NCBI RefSeq assembly: GCF_012027645.1
Contig: NZ_SNUU01000001.1
Span: 1,550,001-1,614,000, forward strand
From: Thermococcus sp. 18S1
GTDB taxonomy: Archaea; Methanobacteriota_B; Thermococci; Thermococcales; Thermococcaceae
Direction: 5' to 3'
Length of the DNA stretch: 64,000 nucleotides
In this document: positions 58,148 through 64,000 of the stretch, piece after piece
Numbering within the stretch: the stretch's first letter is position 1
Layout of the letters: each line of letters opens with the position of its first letter
Made by a program: the position numbers and the translations under genes
Notes under the pieces: generated by a model
Seen by the model: only the letters and a program-made list of their open reading frames with translations
What the model was told of the DNA's origin: nothing
Database searches by the model: none

Positions 58148-60781
58148 ATGAAGCGATGGAGTATCGTTTTAATGACCCTGTTGATCTTGAGCATTGTGCC
58201 GAACGTCGCGTTTCACGCGGTTTCGGCGGCAACGACGACGGTTCAAATAAACCCCACGGATGATGCGTACGTCAAGGACACCACGCCAGATACAAACTAC
58301 GGCTCCTATGGCAGTCTTTACGTCGGAACCTACTACAAGGACCATGCGAACGAGAGGGCATACCTCAAATTCGATCTCTCCAGCATCCCAGACAATGCGG
58401 TGATAGTCAGCGCAGTGCTCCGCGCTTACACCTATAGTGGGGCTTACTCAACCCCTGTTAACATAAGCGCCTATGCAGTTTCTGATGATTCCTGGACTGA
58501 GGACTCGATAACCTGGAACACCAAGCCCTCCGCAGGTGAGCTTCTCGATAAGGACCTCGTTGATACAGATGGGCGCCACTGGTCCACCTGGAACGTGACG
58601 GACTTCGTTAAGGGCGAGTTCTCCGGAGACAAGGTCGCTAGCTTCGTCCTCATATCCGACGTTGAGGACACGATCACGGAGAGCATAAGCTACAACTCTA
58701 AGGAGAGCGGGTATGGAAACTACCCCTACCTCGAGATCGTCTACTACGTCCCCGAGGGGCCGCAGTACCAGTCCATCAGGGAGATTAGGGAGAACTGGGA
58801 GACCGGCAAGCAGGTCGTCACCAGCGGAATAGTCATAGGCACCAAATACAACGGCTTCTTCATTCAGAACGGCACCGAACCCAACAGCGGCATCTACGTC
58901 TACACCGGTGGTACTCCCTCGGTCCAGGTGGGTGACGTCGTCCAGGTGAACGGAACCACCGCCGTCTACAAGGGCCTCTACGAGATATCCAACCCGAGCT
59001 ACAAGGTGGTTGGAAAGGCCGAGCTTCCGGAGCCGGTGGTTCTCAAGGTCGGCGACGTGGACGACTCCTACCAGAGCATGCTCGTCAGGCTCGAGTGGGT
59101 AAGGGTGGTGGACGTTGACGGCAAGCTCATCACCATAGCCGACGACACCGGAAGCCTAGCGCTCTACGACTACTACGGCGTGATGGACGTCACCACGGGC
59201 AAGATACTGAAGTACTTGGAGGGTATCGGCTACAGGTACAACGTCATGGAACTCTACCCGCTCGACTACGAGATTTACATCCCCTCAATAGGCATCACCG
59301 AGGTCAGCAGGCCTGACTACGCCATCAAGGGCATCCCGATGAGGTTTAAAATCACCGTCGTTAACAACGGAGAAGTGGCGGACAACGTAACTGTGGTTCT
59401 CTACGCTAACGGGGCAGAGATAGGGAATGCCACACATGAGATAGAGGCCGGCGGAAGCGCAACTTACGAACTTTCATACCTCCCTGTGGATCTGGGAGGG
59501 CTTTCAATTGACATACAGGTCTTTGCGAAGGACTGGGGCCTGGTTGATGAAAGGGTTTACGACTACAAGGTCGTTCCAAACCCGAACGTCGTCGCCTACG
59601 GCCTCACCCCGTACTACGAAAGGCTATACACTAAGGAGATGGCGAACATAACCCCAATGTACGAAAACTTCACGCAGGTTGTTGAAGAGCTCACTTCCTG
59701 CGGTGTGGACCTCGGCGATCTCGCCCCCAGGGTTCAGTGGATAGAGGACAGCATGGCGGAGATGCAGAGGCAGTACAAGCTTTATGATGCTCTCAAGGGC
59801 CTTCTTGTCCAGCAGAACCCGTACAGAAACTCGTACTACTATCCTGTCATGGTCCACATAAGGAAGGCTGCGATGCTTGGAAGGGATATAACGGAGGAGA
59901 TCAACTACGTCCTTCCAAAGCTCCAGGCAGTGTTGGCCCAGGTCGAGCCACTCTGCCACCCGCCAGCTCCCTCAAACGAAACTGAAACGGTTCCGGGCAA
60001 CGAGACCGTCCCTGCCAACGAGACGGGAACCATTCCTGAAACCAACGTCACCCCCACCACCAACGTCACCATCCACGTAACCCGCGTTCTCATCGATGCC
60101 GCCCACGGGCAGTACTACGTCAACAAGGTCGGCGTCAGCTATCTCGTGGACAAGATAGAGAGCGAGCTTGGCTGGGAAGTGGAGATAAACCAGCTCCCGC
60201 TCACCTACGACCTCCTCAAGGGGTACGATGTCGTGATACTCACCGATCCGAAGGACGACTTCACCTCCTCAGAGATTGAGAGCATCAAAGAATACATCGA
60301 GAACGGAGGGGGCCTGTTAATAACGGGTGAATGGTACAAGTACGCCAATGTCGAGAACTTCAACAAGATAGTTGGGGACTATGGAATAACTTTCAATCCG
60401 GATGAACTCATGGACGACGACCAGAACAGCGGTAGACCTTACTATCCGTTCGTCGGAATATACAACAAGAACCACCCGGTGATGAAGTTCGTGCCCGACG
60501 ACTGGACGATGTACTACAACGGCGACACCCTCACCATAAACGGCAACGCCGTCTGGCTCATCAAGGGCTACGACACCAGCTACTCGGTCGATGCCGACGG
60601 AAACGTGGTCAGGATTCCGGGAACCAACCCGATAATAGCCGCCGCGGTGGACCTCGGCGACGGCAGAATAGTCGCCTACGGCTCGAGCAAGGCCCTCAGC
60701 GACGACTACTATCAGAAATACATCAAGAGCAGCTGGCCCTTCATCAAAGGTGCCCTCCTCTGGCTTGCCCACCAGGAGTGA
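58148..60781 (+). CDS. Large secreted multidomain protein (DNRLRE, OB-fold, DUF4350-like)
   Basis: An 877-residue exported protein. After a signal peptide (about 1-25) comes a DNRLRE/CBM96 domain (about 30-205; DAYVKDTTPDTNYGSYGSLYVG and ERAYLKFDLSSIP). An OB-fold like that of secreted nucleases follows (about 215-365), then a CARDB-like adhesion domain (about 385-475), a helical stretch, a Thr/Pro/Asn-rich linker (about 620-650) and a C-terminal DUF4350/GATase-like domain (LLKGYDVVILTDPKDD, GGGLLITGEW, AYGSSKALSDD). It is probably a surface protein binding a polymer. ATG 58148 follows GGTGATTCCC. Confidence 0.82.
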   Translation: MKRWSIVLMTLLILSIVPNVAFHAVSAATTTVQINPTDDAYVKDTTPDTNYGSYGSLYVGTYYKDHANERAYLKFDLSSIPDNAVIVSAVLRAYTYSGAYSTPVNISAYAVSDDSWTEDSITWNTKPSAGELLDKDLVDTDGRHWSTWNVTDFVKGEFSGDKVASFVLISDVEDTITESISYNSKESGYGNYPYLEIVYYVPEGPQYQSIREIRENWETGKQVVTSGIVIGTKYNGFFIQNGTEPNSGIYVYTGGTPSVQVGDVVQVNGTTAVYKGLYEISNPSYKVVGKAELPEPVVLKVGDVDDSYQSMLVRLEWVRVVDVDGKLITIADDTGSLALYDYYGVMDVTTGKILKYLEGIGYRYNVMELYPLDYEIYIPSIGITEVSRPDYAIKGIPMRFKITVVNNGEVADNVTVVLYANGAEIGNATHEIEAGGSATYELSYLPVDLGGLSIDIQVFAKDWGLVDERVYDYKVVPNPNVVAYGLTPYYERLYTKEMANITPMYENFTQVVEELTSCGVDLGDLAPRVQWIEDSMAEMQRQYKLYDALKGLLVQQNPYRNSYYYPVMVHIRKAAMLGRDITEEINYVLPKLQAVLAQVEPLCHPPAPSNETETVPGNETVPANETGTIPETNVTPTTNVTIHVTRVLIDAAHGQYYVNKVGVSYLVDKIESELGWEVEINQLPLTYDLLKGYDVVILTDPKDDFTSSEIESIKEYIENGGGLLITGEWYKYANVENFNKIVGDYGITFNPDELMDDDQNSGRPYYPFVGIYNKNHPVMKFVPDDWTMYYNGDTLTINGNAVWLIKGYDTSYSVDADGNVVRIPGTNPIIAAAVDLGDGRIVAYGSSKALSDDYYQKYIKSSWPFIKGALLWLAHQE

Positions 60782-60783
60782 GG

Positions 60784-60806
60784 CCTTTCTTTTCTCCCCC
60801 TTTTCC
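60784..60806 (+). terminator. T-rich terminator
   Basis: CCTTTCTTTTCTCCCCCTTTTCC follows the stop of the large secreted protein and is a typical pyrimidine-rich termination tract. Confidence 0.45.
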
Positions 60807-60822
60807 AGCTTTGTGTCGGAGG

Positions 60823-61650
60823 TCAGATTTCTTTGGGCGGTACAAGAATCCCGAACTCGGTTATAATCCCCCTGACGTACCGCCACGGGGTAACGTCAAA
60901 GAGGAAGTTTCTTACCCGGTAGCCCTGTCTCGCATAGGGCCTCTCAACTATCTCAACCTCCTCCGAGGTCAGCTCGGGGTGGAGCTTGAAGCTCTCCGCG
61001 GCAACGTAGAATGGAACATGGTTGTCATGACAGGAAAGGGCGAGGGGATAAGTCCCGGCCTTGTTGACCACCGCCCCGTCGCGCGTAACGTTGTCCGCCC
61101 CGACCAGCGCGAGGGTGGCCTTCTTAGCAAAAAGGCCCAGCTGGGCGTCAGTTATAACCTCGAATGGAACACCGAGGGAATCGAGCTCCCTCGCGAGGGC
61201 TATTCCCTCGTAGTCGGGTGCGCTCTCCGTCAGTATGACCCTGAAGTGCTTGCCCTTCCTCCTGGCGACCTTGAAGATCTCAAGAACAGCCGAGGAGAAA
61301 GAGTGTGTGATTACAACCTCATTTTCGTCTATAAGCTCGCTCCCGATGTTGCCTATCTCGCGCTTCGCCTCTTCACCAAGGCGGATGAACTCCTCAGCCT
61401 TTGCCCTCACCAGGTCGGGATTCCCCGTTATGGGTATGAACCTCGCGAGGTTGTGGAGTGAAGCCATCGTTCTGTTGACGGCTGGGATTTCTCTCCTCAT
61501 GTCCTCAAGCGCCCTCTCGAGTTCCTCGCCCTCAAGCAGTTCGGAGAGGAGTATATACGCCTCGGCACCCCTTCTGGCAAGCCAGCTCGCACCTCTGATT
61601 CTCTCCGCCCTCATCTCCTCGATGACTGACCGAACCTCCTCCGGGAGCAT
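60823..61650 (-). CDS. eIF2B-alpha-like protein (aIF2B/R15P isomerase superfamily)
   Basis: A 275-residue protein of the eIF2B alpha/beta/delta fold. Signature stretches are HSFSSAVLEIFKVA, LTESAPDYEGIALA, ALVGADNVTRDGAVVNKAGTYPLAL and FYVAAESFKLHP. Its length fits the short aIF2B-like proteins of Pyrococcus (such as PH0440), not the longer ribose-1,5-bisphosphate isomerase of the AMP pathway. The true role, in translation or sugar-phosphate chemistry, is open. ATG 61650 follows GTGGTG at 6 nt. Confidence 0.82.
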   Translation of the reverse strand: MLPEEVRSVIEEMRAERIRGASWLARRGAEAYILLSELLEGEELERALEDMRREIPAVNRTMASLHNLARFIPITGNPDLVRAKAEEFIRLGEEAKREIGNIGSELIDENEVVITHSFSSAVLEIFKVARRKGKHFRVILTESAPDYEGIALARELDSLGVPFEVITDAQLGLFAKKATLALVGADNVTRDGAVVNKAGTYPLALSCHDNHVPFYVAAESFKLHPELTSEEVEIVERPYARQGYRVRNFLFDVTPWRYVRGIITEFGILVPPKEI

Positions 61651-61717
61651 TGGAGACACCACTCAGCCGGTTAACATACAACGCCGTTAATTCGGCCCTT
61701 TCCTTATCAGCGTTTCG

Positions 61718-62476
61718 CTACCAGCCTTCCTCAAACCTAATCCCCTTCTCCTCAAGGAATGCCTTCGCGCGCTCTATCTCCTCCTCGCTCTCTCCGAAGA
61801 TTATTATGCCAATGTACTTCCCAAAGCCCTTTGGAGAGGAGTGTATCCTGACGTCGAACCTCTCCAGGGCCTCGATCAGAAGGGGCGCGAGCTTGCTCTC
61901 GTCGGTTATCTCAGCCAGCAGCTTTCTCTGGATGAACTTTCTCTCACCGAGCCTCGGCAGGACTTTCCTCTCAAGCATGGCCTTCATCTCACGCGGCATT
62001 CCGGGAAGAACGAATATCCTGACTCCTTCATGCTCGATGTAGGCACCCGGAGCGGCCCCCTCCCTGTTCTCAAGGGGCTCTGCACCCTCCGGCAGGTAGG
62101 CCATTTTCCTCCTGCCCTCGTTGAGCTCGGGGTCGTCTATCAGGCCTTTCTCGTAGAGCTCGTGGTAGAACTCTTTGATTCTCTCAAGGCACGGCTCGCA
62201 GAGGACAAACTTTCTTCCCAATGCCTCCGCAACGGCCAGCATTGTAACGTCGTCGTGGGTAGGTCCAAGGCCGCCTGAGATGATCAGAACCTCCGGTTTC
62301 CTGTCAAGAATTTCCCTAATGACACCCTTAATTTCCTCGACGTCGTCGCCAACCGTCGTCTTTCTCCTCACCCAATAGCCCTTCTCGGTGAGCTTCTGAG
62401 CAATAAAGGTGGAATTGCTGTCCACGGTGTTTCCCGTGAGCAGTTCATCGCCAATCGTCAGTATCTCGGCGAACAT
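61718..62476 (-). CDS. CinA-like molybdopterin-binding-domain protein
   Basis: A 252-residue MoCF_biosynth/CinA N-terminal domain protein. [21 protein letters not shown] starts the fold, and [14 protein letters not shown] near residue 65 and [13 protein letters not shown] near 155 complete the motifs. The C-terminal nicotinamide-nucleotide amidohydrolase domain of bacterial CinA is absent. COG1058-type proteins are often ADP-ribose or nucleotide pyrophosphatases; function here is inferred only at that level. ATG 62476 follows GGTGGTTGGA. Confidence 0.87.
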   Translation of the reverse strand: MFAEILTIGDELLTGNTVDSNSTFIAQKLTEKGYWVRRKTTVGDDVEEIKGVIREILDRKPEVLIISGGLGPTHDDVTMLAVAEALGRKFVLCEPCLERIKEFYHELYEKGLIDDPELNEGRRKMAYLPEGAEPLENREGAAPGAYIEHEGVRIFVLPGMPREMKAMLERKVLPRLGERKFIQRKLLAEITDESKLAPLLIEALERFDVRIHSSPKGFGKYIGIIIFGESEEEIERAKAFLEEKGIRFEEGW

Positions 62477-62569
62477 TCCAACCACCGGTAGACTTTCCGG
62501 CAGACTGGCTTATAACCCCAGCGGAAATCCTTTGCACGGAGATGTAAAAATCGGGCTCCCTCAACGGCA

Positions 62570-62602
62570 GTTTTCACCACGAGTGAAAACAACGTTTAAG
62601 TA
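62570..62602 (+). promoter_or_regulatory. GAPDH promoter with TGM-like dyad
   Basis: A perfect inverted repeat GTTTTCAC-N5-GTGAAAAC spans 62570-62590. Its core TCAC-N5-GTGA matches the Thermococcales glycolytic motif (TATCAC-N5-GTGATA) bound by TrmBL1/Tgr. It ends just before the TATA (TTTAAGTA, 62595-62602). A dyad upstream of TATA is the arrangement of gluconeogenic genes activated by this regulator. Confidence 0.78.
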
Positions 62603-62633
62603 TTTTATCGCGGTAAAATTCTCCGGTGGTAGC

Positions 62634-63638
62634 ATGAAGGTGAAGGTTGGAGTCAATGGATACGGAACAATTGGAAAGCGCGTCGCCTACGCGGTCACGA
62701 AGCAGGACGATATGAAGCTCATAGGCGTCACCAAGACGAAGCCGGACTTTGAAGCGTATCGTGCAAAGGAGCTCGGAATCCCGGTCTATGCAGCCAGCGA
62801 GGAGTTTTTGCCGAGGTTCGAGAGGGCCGGCTTTGATGTCGCCGGAACGCTGGACGACCTCCTCAACGAGGTTGACGTCATAGTTGATGCCACCCCTGGC
62901 GGAATGGGGGCGAAGAACAGGGCCCGCTATGAGAAGGCCGGCGTTAAGGCCATCTTCCAGGGCGGCGAGAAAGCAAGCACCGCGGAGGTCTCCTTCGTGG
63001 CCCAGGCGAACTATGAGAAGGCCCTCGGCAAGGACTACGTCCGCGTCGTTTCCTGCAACACGACGGGTCTGACGAGGACGCTCTCGGCCATTCAGGAGTA
63101 CATCGACTATGTTTACGCGGTCATGATTCGCCGCGCGGCTGACCCGAACGATACCAAGCGCGGCCCGGTGAATGCCATAACGCCGAGCGTCACCGTTCCT
63201 TCTCACCACGGTCCGGACGTCCAGACTGTCATTCCGATTAACATCGAGACCTCAGCCTTTGTCGTTCCAACGACGCTCATGCACGTTCACAGCGTAATGG
63301 TCGAGCTAAAGAAGCCGATTGAAGCCAAGGACGTCGTCGATATCTTCGAGAACACCACGCGCGTTCTGCTCTTCGAGAAGGAGAAGGGCTTTGACAGCAC
63401 CGCCCAGCTCATAGAGTTTGCAAGAGACCTGCACCGTGAGTGGAACAACCTCTACGAGATTGCCGTCTGGAAGGAGAGCGTCAGCGTGAGGGGGAACAGG
63501 CTGTTCTACATTCAGGCCGTCCACCAGGAGAGCGACGTGGTTCCTGAGAACATCGACGCGATAAGGGCCATGTTCGAGCTGGCCGACAAGTGGGAGAGCA
63601 TAAGGAAGACGAACGAGAGTCTGGGGATTTTGAAGTGA
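62634..63638 (+). CDS. gap: Glyceraldehyde-3-phosphate dehydrogenase (archaeal, phosphorylating)
   Basis: A 334-residue class II GAPDH. The NAD(P)-binding start [13 protein letters not shown], the catalytic C141 in [12 protein letters not shown] and the substrate-site [10 protein letters not shown] near 190 are present. In Thermococcales this enzyme works in gluconeogenesis, while glycolysis uses GAPOR. That fits the TGM-like dyad upstream of its TATA. ATG 62634 follows GGTGGTAGC; the open frame reaching back to 62409 covers the promoter and the cinA start and is not coding. Confidence 0.96.
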   Translation: MKVKVGVNGYGTIGKRVAYAVTKQDDMKLIGVTKTKPDFEAYRAKELGIPVYAASEEFLPRFERAGFDVAGTLDDLLNEVDVIVDATPGGMGAKNRARYEKAGVKAIFQGGEKASTAEVSFVAQANYEKALGKDYVRVVSCNTTGLTRTLSAIQEYIDYVYAVMIRRAADPNDTKRGPVNAITPSVTVPSHHGPDVQTVIPINIETSAFVVPTTLMHVHSVMVELKKPIEAKDVVDIFENTTRVLLFEKEKGFDSTAQLIEFARDLHREWNNLYEIAVWKESVSVRGNRLFYIQAVHQESDVVPENIDAIRAMFELADKWESIRKTNESLGILK

Positions 63639-63686
63639 TGCCGCAAGCCTTTTACATTTCTTCTCCTACTTCCTCCGGTGACCGAT

Positions 63687-64000
63687 GTGGAGTGCAGGGC
63701 ATTTAAGGTGGATGCATTTACCGACACACCGCTTAAGGGAAATCCCGCGGCGGTGGTTCTCGACTGCCCGGAACTTGATAGGGATACAATGCTAGCCATT
63801 GCGGGAGAGCTTAACCTCTCCGAAACGGCCTTCGTCTGGCAGGAGAGGAACGGCTTCCGGGTGAGGTTTTTCACCCCGGGGGATGAGATTCCCCTATGCG
63901 GCCACGCCACGGTTGCAACCTTCTACCTGCTCTGGCGTCTTGGTATGGCGGTTGAGGGCATCAACAGGATGTTCTCCAAGGCTGGAGAAATCGACGTCCT
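63687..64000 (+). CDS. PhzF-family isomerase, N-terminal part (cut by window edge)
   Basis: About 104 codons are visible. The N-terminal pattern KVDAFTDTPLKGNPAAVV, then LNLSETAFV, RFFTPGDEIPLCGHATVA, is the signature of PhzF/diaminopimelate-epimerase-fold proteins. Physiological substrates of archaeal members are unknown. The start is GTG 63687, 3 nt beyond GGTGACC; a GTG at 63678 is also in frame. The gene runs off the right end of the window. Confidence 0.87.
   Translation, partial: MECRAFKVDAFTDTPLKGNPAAVVLDCPELDRDTMLAIAGELNLSETAFVWQERNGFRVRFFTPGDEIPLCGHATVATFYLLWRLGMAVEGINRMFSKAGEIDV

Noticed and set aside
62409-62633. N-terminal extension of GAPDH
   Set aside because: It covers the cinA start, the TGM-like dyad and the TATA box; the conserved GAPDH start is ATG 62634.

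Overview
The window is chromosomal DNA of a hyperthermophilic archaeon of the order Thermococcales, most likely a Thermococcus with a GC-rich genome. The evidence is the gene content: paired 2-oxoacid:ferredoxin oxidoreductases, archaeosine tRNA-guanine transglycosylase and RaSEA, ParB-like serine kinase, archaeal GAPDH with a Thermococcales-type glycolytic regulatory motif, a short FtsY and a TET-type M42 peptidase. The signals agree: BRE/TATA boxes about 25 nt before start sites, GGTGGT/GGTGAT ribosome binding sites, ATGA gene overlaps and many leaderless starts. Genes are tightly packed on both strands. No rRNA or CRISPR array was seen.

Layout. 1-1.6 kb: a PTPS-family enzyme, a MntA/HepT toxin-antitoxin pair and a DUF192 protein. 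1.6-7.0 kb: a seven-gene minus-strand operon with one ferredoxin-like delta subunit followed by two alpha-beta-gamma sets of 2-oxoacid:ferredoxin oxidoreductase. 7.2-10.5 kb: RaSEA, SurE, FtsY, a C/D box sRNA and a hypothetical protein. 10.6-15.3 kb: a BMP-type (nucleoside-like) ABC importer. 15.4-20.7 kb: a zinc-type binding protein divergent from a secreted HExxH protease, a phosphoribosyltransferase and CysS. 20.9-32.2 kb: a long-tailed FKBP, membrane proteins, a frameshifted sodium/solute symporter, prolyl oligopeptidase, a KaiC-like ATPase, a glycosyltransferase, a Pit transporter and TgtA.

32.2-35.5 kb is an AT-rich island starting at a tRNA-Val gene. It carries the N-terminal fragment of an SSV-type integrase reading into the tRNA, a nuclease gene broken by several lesions, two unknown proteins and about 680 nt of apparently empty DNA. 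It looks like the decayed remnant of an integrated virus or plasmid. 35.5-38.3 kb holds DUF763, SerK, and a second C/D box sRNA lying in the leader of a HAD hydrolase gene.

38.4-41.8 kb is a four-gene operon of two zinc-ribbon membrane proteins, a helical protein and an SPFH/zinc-ribbon protein. It resembles the partner genes of bacterial PspA operons (YdjG/H/I) and is the best candidate for an undescribed membrane-stress system. 41.9-47.5 kb has a tethered peptide-binding-like protein, an archaeal ATPase with a palindromic operator over its start codon, an M42 peptidase and an AEC transporter. 47.6-57.5 kb is an envelope/efflux region: a giant MMPL/RND protein divergent from PadR, then ArsR, a membrane protein, a 45-residue ORF, a DUF4097 (Toastrack-like) protein and two tandem MFS transporters, with operator-like dyads in front of both regulators. 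57.5-64 kb has a cobalamin adenosyltransferase, a multidomain secreted DNRLRE protein, an eIF2B-alpha-like protein, a CinA-domain protein, GAPDH and the start of a PhzF-family gene cut by the window edge.
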